Assembly: GCA_900045905.1 (NCBI GenBank) | Contig: FCNS01000007.1 | Location: 1 to 64,000 of the forward strand | Source: Clostridiales bacterium CHKCI001 | Lineage (GTDB): Bacteria; Bacillota; Clostridia; Lachnospirales; Lachnospiraceae | Length of the DNA: 64,000 nt | Reading direction: 5' to 3' | Part shown: positions 45,573-52,907 of the stretch, piece after piece | Layout: each line of letters begins with the position of its first letter | Position numbering within the stretch: the stretch's first letter is position 1 | Translations under genes and position numbers: made by a program | The notes under the pieces: model-generated | What the model saw: the letters and a program-made list of their open reading frames with translations, nothing else | Told to the model about the DNA's origin: nothing | The model's database searches: none

Positions 45573-45946
45573 TTATCCTTTTTCCTATTTAGTCTTGTAG
45601 CATCAGGGAAAGAAAAATTTATCATTGTAACTATGCATAAGCCTAATCCCAAAAGATAGCAAAACAGACCAGCATAAAATTGCAACGAACAATCGACTTC
45701 TATTGTAAGACAATACAAATATACAAAAATCTCCAAATTTGATATTTGATAAATATAATAAGCTATTTTCTCTTTTCCTTTCACTGGTGCAAAATAGGCT
45801 GCCCTCCTAATCGCTTTTTTGTTTAACAGAGACAGCAACACAAATCTTATAAATAAAAAGGGCAGTAATAGCCAAAAAGCATTCATTTCATTTTTAATCT
45901 CAAGCTTGCAAAGATCCGCACAGCCAGAGAACCATTTCCTTTGCAA
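45573..45946 (-). pseudogene. Truncated isoprenylcysteine-methyltransferase-like membrane protein
   Basis: From about MNAFWLLLPFLFIRFVLLSLLNKKAIRRAAYFAPVKGKEKIAYYIYQISN to FSFPDATRLNRK, the sequence follows the N-terminal half of the ICMT-like membrane methyltransferase family (three helices). The catalytic NPMYV region expected next is absent; the frame runs into the unrelated fragment at 45572. Fusion of two broken genes is the simplest reading. Confidence 0.5.
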
Positions 45947-45969
45947 TAATATATTATTATTCTATCACT

Positions 45970-46284
45970 ATGTACAAAAACCTGTCTAGGAGAATTTTCT
46001 ATGAAGAATCATCTACTCTAATATCTCTAATGCCGCCAATAGATCAATTATGGAGTACCTTTACAGAATCTGTTGATGGTTGGACAATTCCTGTTGGCGG
46101 ACAATTAATATTACTTAAACTTTATCCCGAAAATAACAAAACAAAAACATTAGTCAGAAAAAAACTTGCTAAGCTAACCGCTTATCTTGAATATACACAT
46201 ATCTATAACACAAAATTCCAAGATAAAAGATCACTTAACTTTTTTGGCAGGCATTATAAGTGCTTTATTAAAGACAAGCTTTAA
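45970..46284 (+). CDS. Hypothetical protein, possibly decayed
   Basis: A 104-codon frame with protein-like composition (WTIPVGGQLILLKLYPENNKTKTLVRKKLAKLTAYLEYTHIYNTKFQDKRSLNFFGRHYKCFIKDKL). A good ribosome site (AGGAGAA) and ATG at 46001 lie in another frame that closes after six codons, which suggests a frameshift near the start. Family not recognised. Confidence 0.35.
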   Translation: MYKNLSRRIFYEESSTLISLMPPIDQLWSTFTESVDGWTIPVGGQLILLKLYPENNKTKTLVRKKLAKLTAYLEYTHIYNTKFQDKRSLNFFGRHYKCFIKDKL

Positions 46285-46333
46285 CCATAAATCAACATTT
46301 TTGATACTTATACTTACATGATACAATTTATAA

Positions 46334-46365
46334 AGAAAAGATGGCAAGTGTTGGCCATCTTTTCT
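46334..46365. terminator. Terminator hairpin
   Basis: AGAAAAGATGGC paired with GCCATCTTTTCT, 56 bp beyond the stop codon of the small protein at 46421 and also downstream of 46284. Confidence 0.7.
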
Positions 46366-46420
46366 CTGTAAGTAACAATATATCTTTCAATATACTCCTT
46401 ATATGTATTGTATGTTTGCT

Positions 46421-46600
46421 TTAAAGTCCCATGCCACGAATCAATACCAAAGCTAATGCCAAACAAACAGCTAGCAGCACTACAATAATAGCTGTAATAA
46501 CGATCCAAAAGATTTTAGAATGTTCTCTTGTGTTAGAGATTTGATCTTCTGTTTGTTCCATGCCCTTTAAATAGTCTTTTGTTCTATCGTTTTGCTCCAT
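46421..46600 (-). CDS. 59-residue single-span membrane protein
   Basis: ORF with ATG at 46600 preceded by GAAAGGAGT, ending TAA at 46421. A polar N-terminus (MEQNDRTKDYLKGMEQTEDQ) is followed by one long hydrophobic helix (IFWIVITAIIVVLLAVCLALALVLI) and a short GMGL end. Ribosome site, length and hydrophobic pattern support a genuine small membrane protein. No family recognised. Confidence 0.65.
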   Translation of the reverse strand: MEQNDRTKDYLKGMEQTEDQISNTREHSKIFWIVITAIIVVLLAVCLALALVLIRGMGL

Positions 46601-46927
46601 ATTGGTACTCCTTTCTAGTTAATTTAAATGGTTTATCTTTTTTTGATTTATATAAATAGTTAAGTTTGTACTACGTCATATGTCCATTTTATATTATCTC
46701 TTAGATTCTTGCAATCTATTTCAAGTAGTTTTGTCCAAATATTACAAAAAAACAACTTATTTTTTACATAAATTACCATTTTCTTAAATTTAGTCAGAGA
46801 TTTTTTGTTATATTTAAAGCACCTACTTAATATTTTCTGAGCCAATGAAAGAAATCCCCACTTATGTTATTGCATCATTTGAGATTATAGGAAAAATCTT
46901 TCCACAGCTTTGTGGGGATACAAGTTA

Positions 46928-47035
46928 ATGTTGAATGATGGTTTTCTACTCGGAAACTTATGGTATTTCCTACCTGCGCTCTTCATGGCAGCAATCGTAT
47001 GTAACATTCTAATAAAAAAACCCAAATCAATATAA
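46928..47035 (+). pseudogene. C-terminal fragment of a membrane protein
   Basis: A 35-codon frame, MLNDGFLLGNLWYFLPALFM and onward to a KKPKSI end, resembles the last helix and basic tail of an integral membrane protein. In another frame just before it (46847-46900) is MKEIPTYVIASFEIIGKIF. Together these look like remains of one broken gene. I see no gene in 46601-46846, nor in 47036-47229 apart from the string noted at 45171. Confidence 0.35.
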
Positions 47036-47229
47036 TTATGTCTGTTCTTTTATAAAAATTACCTTACTTGAAATAAGGTTACCGCAATCCTACTGGTTTT
47101 AGACGGTGGGTTAAGGTAGCCAAAAGTAGATTTCTGTGTTATACTACAGGCATGGGAACATGGAAATCAAAAAACTGACACAAATATTTATTACAATATC
47201 ATATCATTTTTGTATATAAGTATAGGGCA

Positions 47230-47314
47230 GAAACTGTCTCAATAAACGCCTGTGAAGTTAATAGGTTACGAGGACAATGAAGCAAGAAGCCCATTGACTC
47301 AATGGGGAATTCAC
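47230..47314 (+). mobile_element. Right-end/omega-RNA relic of an IS200/IS605-family element
   Basis: The stretch AATAAACGCCTGTGAAG, then GAGGACAATGAAGCAAGAAG, then a hairpin (CCCATTG/CAATGGG, 47290-47306), then AATTCAC is the characteristic 3' end that follows tnpB in IS605/IS1341-type elements, where the omega RNA ends. No tnpB reading frame remains upstream, so this is an orphan scar. Confidence 0.5.
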
Positions 47315-47373
47315 TTGTCCAAAGATTAATGATACACTTTCAATGTAAAATAACACTTTGGTGGTGAGAATTT

Positions 47374-47430
47374 ATGTGTAAAAATAAGAAAAAGAAAAAT
47401 AAAGCTTGGCTCCACGCAAAGCCAGTATAA
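47374..47430 (+). CDS. 18-codon leader peptide of the CD3324-like gene
   Basis: ORF MCKNKKKKNKAWLHAKPV with GGTGGTGA five bases before the ATG. Its last codons overlap the 5' arms of two competing stems (47410-47416 and 47417-47425). Ribosome stalling there would decide which stem forms, as in leader-peptide attenuators of antibiotic-resistance genes. The peptide is strongly basic at its N-terminus. Confidence 0.6.
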   Translation: MCKNKKKKNKAWLHAKPV

Positions 47431-47482
47431 GCGACCTTTACGTGGAGGAATTATTTCGTCGCTAACTTAACTGCTGGCTTTG
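47410..47482 (+). promoter_or_regulatory. Overlapping attenuator stems
   Basis: Stem A: CTCCACG (47410-47416) with CGTGGAG (47441-47447). Stem B: CAAAGCCAG (47417-47425) with CTGGCTTTG (47474-47482), extended inward by AGCGAC (47430-47435) with GTCGCT (47458-47463). Stem B is followed by TTATTTGATTTT. One arm of A lies inside the loop of B, so they exclude each other or form a pseudoknot. The next gene begins 36 bp later. Confidence 0.55.
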
Positions 47483-47518
47483 TTATTTGATTTTATAAAT
47501 CAAATAGGAGGTCTGCTT

Positions 47519-47782
47519 ATGAAATATATCAATGCAACAGCAATTCTTCCCGATGCACTAATCGAAGAATTGCAAAAATATATTCAAGCGGGATATATCT
47601 ATATCCCTGCCAAAGACAAACAGCATAAATCTTGGGGCGAATTATCTGGCTATCGGAAAGAACTGAAAAAACGTAACACGATCATTATTTCAGAATATAA
47701 ACAAGGTGTTTCTATAGAAGAACTTGCAGATCGTTACGGTCTTTCGATACATGCGATAAGAAAAATAATATATCAGAAATAA
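47519..47782 (+). CDS. CD3324-like / Mor-type helix-turn-helix protein
   Basis: An 87-residue protein starting at ATG 47519 after AGGAGG. The sequence MKYINATAILPDALIEELQKYIQAGYIYIPAKD, then SWGELSGYRKELKKRNTIIISEYKQG, then a C-terminal HTH (SIEELADRYGLSIHAIRKIIY) is that of the CD3324 family, related to Mor activators. Members sit next to transferases and resistance genes in Firmicutes and probably bind DNA. Its own leader-peptide attenuator and downstream terminator make it a separately controlled unit ahead of the Vat-like gene. Confidence 0.8.
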   Translation: MKYINATAILPDALIEELQKYIQAGYIYIPAKDKQHKSWGELSGYRKELKKRNTIIISEYKQGVSIEELADRYGLSIHAIRKIIYQK

Positions 47783-47788
47783 TAATGG

Positions 47789-47817
47789 AGAGCTGCTTTC
47801 ATAGGCAGCTCTTTTTA
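47789..47817 (+). terminator. Terminator after the CD3324-like gene
   Basis: AGAGCTGC with GCAGCTCT then TTTT. Confidence 0.75.
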
Positions 47818-47910
47818 TACAAATTGTTTCTGTACTGTTTGGTATATTGAGAAAATTCTTGTAAACAGATAAACTTATAATTAACATAAGTTAATAGGAG
47901 GATTTTAAAA

Positions 47911-48549
47911 ATGGCTGATTCTAAAAGATTGTATCCACGAATTGGGGATAGACAGACCATCTATCTTAAAAATGTAATAGATGACCCCAATATTGAGGTT
48001 GGTGATTACACGATATATAATGATTTTGTAAATGACCCTACGAAATTTCAACAAAATAACGTATTATATCATTATCCAATCAACCATGATAAGCTCAGAA
48101 TTGGAAAATTTTGCTCGATTGCTTGTGGTGTAAAGTTTCTTTTCAACAGTGCAAACCATACAATGAATTCATTCGCTACTTATCCATTTCCTTTATTTTT
48201 TAAGGAATGGGAACTTGAAAAAAAGAATGTTACTGAAGCGTGGGATAATAAAGGAGATATTATCATCGGAAACGATGTATGGATTGGATATGAAGCCGTC
48301 ATTCTTGCGGGAGTTACAATTGGTGATGGTGCAATCATTGGTACGCGTGCTGTGGTGACCAAAGATGTATCACCCTATACCATTGTAGGTGGCATTCCTG
48401 CAAAACCTATAAGAAAACGCTTCAATGATGAAATGATAGCCAGACTGCTTAAAATAAAATGGTGGGATTGGTCAGAAGAACAAATTGCCCAGAATATTCA
48501 AGCAATCCAATCAGGCTATATCAAACAACTAAAATATTATGGAGAGTAA
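47911..48549 (+). CDS. Vat/CatB-like xenobiotic acetyltransferase
   Basis: A 212-residue hexapeptide acyltransferase of the streptogramin-A (Vat) and CatB group. Conserved segments: IGKFCSIACGVKFLFNSANHTMNSFATYPF with the catalytic His, GDIIIGNDVWIGYEAVILAGVTIGDGAIIGTRAVVTKDVSPYTIVGGIPAKPIRKRF, and the C-terminal WWDWSEEQIAQNI. It transfers acetyl from acetyl-CoA to a hydroxyl of an antibiotic or other xenobiotic; the actual substrate is untested. ATG follows AGGAGG. An inverted repeat AACTTAT/ATAAGTT (47872-47892) overlaps its TATAAT box. An alpha/beta hydrolase gene follows after 2 bp. Confidence 0.85.
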   Translation: MADSKRLYPRIGDRQTIYLKNVIDDPNIEVGDYTIYNDFVNDPTKFQQNNVLYHYPINHDKLRIGKFCSIACGVKFLFNSANHTMNSFATYPFPLFFKEWELEKKNVTEAWDNKGDIIIGNDVWIGYEAVILAGVTIGDGAIIGTRAVVTKDVSPYTIVGGIPAKPIRKRFNDEMIARLLKIKWWDWSEEQIAQNIQAIQSGYIKQLKYYGE

Positions 48550-48551
48550 AA

Positions 48552-49265
48552 ATGAATATCCCAAAGAAAGAAATCAAAATCAAGTATATTCCTGCTGCTA
48601 TTTGGGGTAATCCATCTAAAAATCTCTGTTTGTATATTCACGGACAAGGTGGAAACAAAGAAGAAGCGAGTCCTATTTCTGAGCATATTTGCAAATACGG
48701 CTATCAAATTTTAAGTATCGATTTACCAGAACATGGAGACAGGAAAAATGAGAGAAACTGTTTTGATCCTTGGCATGTCATTCCTGAATTAAAAATTGTT
48801 ATGCACTTTGCAAAGCATCATTGGACGCATATTTCATTACTTGCTAATAGTATTGGTGTATGGTTTAGTATGTTAAGCTTTAAAAATGAACATTTAAAAA
48901 ACAGTCTATTTGTTTCACCTGTATTGGATATGAAGCGACTCATATTAAATATGATGATCTGGGAAAATGTTTCAGAAACTCAATTAAAAAAAGAGCGAAT
49001 TATTTCTACATCGTTCGGTCAAACACTTTCTTGGGAATATTGGAAATATGTTTTAGAACATCCAATTGAAAGATGGAATGTTCCTACTAAAATACTGTAT
49101 GGAAAAAACGATCCCTTCATCGATTCTGATACTGTGAAATTATTTTCTCATAAATTTGACTGCGAATTAACTGCTATGGAAAATGGAGAGCATTGGTTTC
49201 ATACAGAGCAACAGTTAAATTTTATGTATCATTGGCTTAAAGAAAATTTAGCAGACAAAAGATAA
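48552..49265 (+). CDS. Alpha/beta hydrolase
   Basis: A 237-residue alpha/beta hydrolase: oxyanion strand LCLYIHGQGGNKEEA, nucleophile elbow SLLANSIGVWFS (Ser near 106), acid in LYGKNDPFID and His in NGEHWFHTEQ. Start ATG 48552 follows GGAGAG and lies 2 bp after the Vat-like gene, so the two are co-transcribed. Whether it acts with the acetyltransferase on a xenobiotic ester is speculation. Confidence 0.8.
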   Translation: MNIPKKEIKIKYIPAAIWGNPSKNLCLYIHGQGGNKEEASPISEHICKYGYQILSIDLPEHGDRKNERNCFDPWHVIPELKIVMHFAKHHWTHISLLANSIGVWFSMLSFKNEHLKNSLFVSPVLDMKRLILNMMIWENVSETQLKKERIISTSFGQTLSWEYWKYVLEHPIERWNVPTKILYGKNDPFIDSDTVKLFSHKFDCELTAMENGEHWFHTEQQLNFMYHWLKENLADKR

Positions 49266-49333
49266 TAAATGATTATATACAATGGCCGTTAAGATCACTT
49301 CACTCAGCTCAATCTATCCACCCAGAAGGATAT

Positions 49334-49367
49334 CCTCCAAATTCATTTTGAATTTGGAGGGATTTTT
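49334..49367 (+). terminator. Terminator of the Vat-like/hydrolase operon
   Basis: CCTCCAAATTC paired with GAATTTGGAGG then GATTTTTT. The rest of 49368-49546 shows nothing. Confidence 0.85.
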
Positions 49368-49546
49368 TCATGTTGTTGTATATAAATATTAAGTTTTTTT
49401 GTGATTGTATTTGAAATCCATAGAAACATCTTCCTCACATAGTTTTCCCATAATAACAGAATTTACTAATACTGTTTTTGTTGAGCTTACAAAAAAACTA
49501 TATTTGGGACTTGGGAATACACACATCAAATGCATAATCCCAAAAC

Positions 49547-49882
49547 TTATTTTTTCTTTACAATTAAATCGTAACTTTCAGCGATCATTCGTTTAATATC
49601 TTCATCAGGAATGTTGCCATCCAATATGATCGAATTCCAGTGCTCTTTATTCTGATGATATCCAGGTAAAACAGAAGTATAGGCATTCCTCCAAAAATCT
49701 CTCCATTCTGGATCAACCTTTACATTTACCCAAACATAACCAGCCCGTTCATAAGTCCAAGCAAACGCCCGCTTATTTTTCCTATATCGGAGCAACACCC
49801 AGTTATCATCACGGAATGGTGTATCAATATATGTGTCTGGCAATGTCATTCCATAATCCAGTATTTCCTTTCGTTCCCTCAT
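49547..49882 (-). CDS. MmcQ/YjbR family DNA-binding-like protein
   Basis: A 111-residue protein of the MmcQ/YjbR fold: YGMTLPDTYIDTPFRDDNWVLLRYRKNKRAFAWTYERAGYVWVNVKVDPEWRDFWRNAYTSVLPGYHQNKEHWNSIILDG, ending DEDIKRMIAESYDLIVKK. Length and motif order are normal. I prefer ATG 49882 on ribosome-site spacing (GGGAG). The cellular role is unclear. Confidence 0.85.
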   Translation of the reverse strand: MRERKEILDYGMTLPDTYIDTPFRDDNWVLLRYRKNKRAFAWTYERAGYVWVNVKVDPEWRDFWRNAYTSVLPGYHQNKEHWNSIILDGNIPDEDIKRMIAESYDLIVKKK

Positions 49883-50011
49883 CATACTCCCTCTACTCTA
49901 ATCAAAAATAAGATAAAAAAATTATTCTATAAAATTACTGTTAATTAATATCTAACTTATGTAACAATTTCAATAACATAATCCATTGTAATTATTATAT
50001 AATGTTTTAAT

Positions 50012-50143
50012 TGTGACCTCCTCCCCCACTTATAGAAGCGGGGGATTCCCGCCATAATAAGCAAGCTTGGTTCTTATTCGATGGTACCAATGTACTAAGC
50101 ATAAGCGAGCTAACCCCATGGATCCCACGGTTTTATGATAGGA
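50012..50143 (-). ncRNA. Putative omega RNA (TnpB guide) region
   Basis: The segment between the tnpB stop and the right end corresponds to the region that yields omega RNA in IS605 elements. It contains the terminal hairpin followed by GGAGGAGGTCAC. The guide would be taken from flanking sequence beyond 50012. Assignment is by position and hairpin only. Confidence 0.4.
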
Positions 50144-51237
50144 TTATGCGCTTACTAACCGCATACCCTCGTTTCTGATATTTATTGCGGCGTTCACATC
50201 TCTGTCGTGATGCGTACCACACTCAGGACAATCCCATTCTCTGACGGACAGATTCTTTGTATCGGAGTTCTTGTAACCGCAACAAGAACAAGTTTGACTG
50301 CTTGCAAAAAATTTATCCACTCTCACAAGCCTTTTCCCCTCTTCCTCCAGCTTGTACTTCAGAAAGCTCACAAACTTTCCCCAGCCGTTATCTAAAACCG
50401 ACTTCCCAAAATTCAGCGCCTGCGCCATTGCTTTCATGTCCAAATCTTCTATGCACACACAATCATAAGCATTGGTTATCTGCCTTGACTGTTTATGAAG
50501 AAAATCTTTTCGCTGATTCGCAACCTCTTCGTGTAGCTTTGCAACTTTAATCCGTTGTTTATCACGATTTTTTGAACCCTTTTTCATATGCGAAAGTCTG
50601 CGCTGTTCCCGTTTGAGACGCTTCTCTGCTTGACGGTAATACCTCGGATAGGATGGCTCGCTTCCATTGCTTCCCTTGTAAAGCTCGTGCATCGAGAAGT
50701 CTAAGCCCAAAAACGTCTGCGGCTCTTTTTCTTGTACTTGATTTTCATACTCAAAAAGAACACTCGCATAGTATTTACCGCTTGGGGTTTGACTTACAGT
50801 GACGGATTTTAGCTTGTAGTTAGCTGGTATTTGCCTGTGCTGTTTCATTTTCACAAGCCCGATTTTGGGAACTTGATATAGCCGTTTTCCATGCAGATAT
50901 TGTTATTGGTACGGTTTGTCCGGTAGCTTCTGTGGTTTGATTTCTTGGACTTGAACTTCGGAAAACCAATTTTGGGACTTCGGAAAAAGTTGTTATATGC
51001 TGTCTGCAAATTCATCTGAGCATTTGCAAGAGCCAAACTGTCAACTTCCTTCAGCCATTCATATTCCGATTTATACTGTGCGGGAGTATTATTCAGTTTT
51101 TGCTTGGTTTCCTCATAATACTTGATTTTGTCAGAAAGCATATGATTATAGATAAACCGCACACAGCCAAAGGTCTTGGCAAACATAACCTTTTGTTCCG
51201 AGTTTGGATATATTCTGAATTTATAGGCTTTGTTCAA
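50144..51237 (-). pseudogene. tnpB: IS605-family TnpB nuclease, split by a frameshift
   Basis: Two frames together make one TnpB. The first (51237-50851, 128 aa) is the N-terminal wedge and REC part ending KFPKSGL. The second (50854-50144, 236 aa) has RuvC-I Asp in FLGLDFSMHELY, Glu in CIEDLDMKAMA, the CSCCGYKNSD/CPECG zinc ribbon, and final Asp in HDRDVNAAINIRNEG. Adding one base to the A run at about 50868 would restore reading as ...KIGLVKMKQ. All catalytic residues survive. Whether the break is a mutation or recoding is open. Confidence 0.8.
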
Positions 51238-51608
51238 CGCTTTTCACCTTGACTTTCAATATATTTTTTTATCACTTCAATAGGCGCACCGCCTGTCGTA
51301 AGCAAACAAAAGCTCTGACTCCAAAAACGTTCTTTCCAAAGCTTTTGTCTTATTTGTGGAAACTCTTTCTTTATCAGGCGACTGCTTGCGCTTTTGTAGG
51401 CGTTTATGAATTTGCTGATTTCAGAATTAGGATGCGCTTTGAACAGAATATGTACATGGTCTTTTTCATGATTCCATTCCTGTAATGTAATGTTGTAGTT
51501 TGGTGCAATATACTCAAAAATTTCTTTTGTGCGTTTGGAAATAGCATCATCAAAGACCTTTCTTCGGTATTTTACCACAAGCACAAGATGGTAATGTAAT
51601 AAGAACAC
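51234..51608 (-). CDS. tnpA: IS200/IS605-family TnpA Y1 transposase
   Basis: A 124-residue HUH transposase: HYHLVLVVKYRRKVFD, the metal-binding HVHILFKAHP, SRLIKKEFPQIRQKLWKERFWSQSFCLLTTGGAPIEVIKKYIESQG with the catalytic Tyr in KKYIE. The in-frame codons before this GTG read LDNNAHSV, where relatives have MDNNAHSV, so the native start codon appears changed to TTA and translation may be impaired. It overlaps tnpB by 4 bp (ATGA). Confidence 0.85.
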   Translation of the reverse strand: MFLLHYHLVLVVKYRRKVFDDAISKRTKEIFEYIAPNYNITLQEWNHEKDHVHILFKAHPNSEISKFINAYKSASSRLIKKEFPQIRQKLWKERFWSQSFCLLTTGGAPIEVIKKYIESQGEKR

Positions 51609-51814
51609 TGAATGTGCATTATTGTCTAATATGAATACATTTCTAATAACTGCCTTCTAGATTCTGTCATCTTATCTGACACCATAGTGTTAAACTTCTT
51701 TATATATTTCCAGAGTATCCTCAACACTAGTGTCATACACACATTTAACAAATTCACTTATAACCTCTTCCAATTCTATCATATTTTCTACCCTTTCTTT
51801 TCTCATTTAAAACC

Positions 51815-52291
51815 CTACATACTGACTTCATTATCTAGTCTTCCATATGTAACTATATTTCCATGATAAAATTCAATGACCTCTTGCCCATTCAGTGACA
51901 GTAACCAAGTATTAAATGAAACCGCTAATACATCATATAGATTATTCAGAATCGTAGATAAGTCACATATCACAGATGGTGTGTCTTGCATATCCCATAG
52001 AATATAATACTTATTTTTTAAATTAAGCGCTTGATATAAATATGGCATTCCTTCCGTATTCATAATTCCATTAAATTTATTCCAATCAATACTACCATAG
52101 AAAGTTATTGGAAAGATTTTTATCAATTCATTAAAAATCTCTTGTGTATTTTCTAAAGAAAGTATTTCACAGTTATTTAACGAATTAATACACTCTTGGA
52201 ACAATAGATTATGCTTCCAATTCTCATCTCTCAATCTTCTTTTTATTTTTTCTTTTAATAAATAGTATCGTTTCGTTTGTTCTTCATTCAT
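51815..52291 (-). CDS. CdiI/DUF6756-like immunity protein
   Basis: A 158-residue acidic protein whose second half (YILWDMQDTPSVICDLSTILNNLYDVLAVSFNTWLLSLNGQEVIEFYHGNIVTYG) resembles the contact-dependent-inhibition immunity proteins of Firmicutes. No toxin partner is adjacent. The ATG follows AAGGAGAT. It is the first of a run of immunity-like genes up to about 56.7 kb. The family name is from recall and not certain. Confidence 0.6.
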   Translation of the reverse strand: MNEEQTKRYYLLKEKIKRRLRDENWKHNLLFQECINSLNNCEILSLENTQEIFNELIKIFPITFYGSIDWNKFNGIMNTEGMPYLYQALNLKNKYYILWDMQDTPSVICDLSTILNNLYDVLAVSFNTWLLSLNGQEVIEFYHGNIVTYGRLDNEVSM

Positions 52292-52318
52292 GTCTGTAAA
52301 ATATCTCCTTGTTTTTTG

Positions 52319-52618
52319 CTATACCCCCATAATTTCAATGCTTTTTTCAACATTCCTTTTTATTTCTTCTTGTGTTCTGCAATATTCTTTATATTTAGGA
52401 CGACTCCAATCTCCATCTTTTATTAGTTGAACAATGAACTGTCCTTCTGGTCCATATTCAGGATACCATCTTAAATCTAATAAATATCCTTCTGGATATT
52501 CTACCTGTAGTAAATCCTCTGTTAAATCCTTGATTTAGTTTGAAAATGGTTTAGAAAAATCTATATGAAATTCATCATATACGATTTTCCCTGATTTAAA
52601 ATCTATCTTTTTTATCAT
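52319..52618 (-). pseudogene. Immunity-like gene with an internal stop codon
   Basis: A 100-codon frame: MIKKIDFKSGKIVYDEFHIDF, SKPFSN, a TAA at 52535-52537, then IKDLTEDLLQVEYPEGYLLDLRWYPEYGPEG, FIVQLIKDGDWSRPKYKEYCRTQEEI and a stop. The text resembles immunity proteins found behind Rhs/WXG-type toxins. One base change would restore it. It is 27 bp upstream of the CdiI-like gene on the same strand. Confidence 0.6.
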
Positions 52619-52689
52619 AATCACTTTTTATCCTTTCTTTCAGATGCTTTCCGCCTTTTCGGTCTAGCTTGCAGCATGAGATGCAAGGA

Positions 52690-52890
52690 TATTCCCATAG
52701 TAAACGAATATGATTCGCCCAGCGGTCGAATCACCACTATAAATGAAAGTCGATTGCTCCGCACTTTGGTTCTTTCGCAATACCTGTATGAACAAGAAGA
52801 GCGACTGCTGAGATTGTTCATACAGGTTAGCCCGTCCAATATCCATGAGCCATCCCGTGTAAACACGATCTGGCTCATGGATGCTGTTCG
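52690..52890. repeat. Multi-hairpin element
   Basis: Three consecutive inverted repeats in about 190 bp: GATTCG/CGAATC (52712-52732), ACCTGTATGAACAA with its complement (52782-52795, 52814-52827), and ATCCATGAGCCA with its complement (52841-52852, 52871-52882) enclosing CGTGT/ACACG. No reading frame here has a ribosome site. It lies 3' of the lipoprotein gene at 52908. It may be a mobile repeat or a structured RNA. Confidence 0.5.
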
Positions 52891-52907
52891 AGACTTTTAT
52901 AGTAAAT

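Larger units (their letters stand above)
50012..51608 (-). mobile_element. IS200/IS605-family element with tnpA, broken tnpB and right-end hairpin
   Basis: Gene order on the minus strand is tnpA, tnpB, then a right-end hairpin (CCCCC.CTT/AAG.GGGGG at 50023-50044) and a TCAC end at 50015-50012. I could not find a convincing left-end hairpin upstream of tnpA, so the element may be incomplete there. It is probably immobile because tnpB is frameshifted and the tnpA start is damaged, although TnpB is not needed for transposition. Confidence 0.7.

Noticed and set aside
46660-46845. 61-codon minus-strand frame
   Set aside because: Lys/Phe/Asn-rich text typical of random AT-rich DNA, with no ribosome site.
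47484-47504. ATTTGATTTTATAAATCAAAT, a possible operator before the CD3324-like gene
   Set aside because: A short AT-rich dyad next to the ribosome site; more likely part of the leader structure than a separate protein site.
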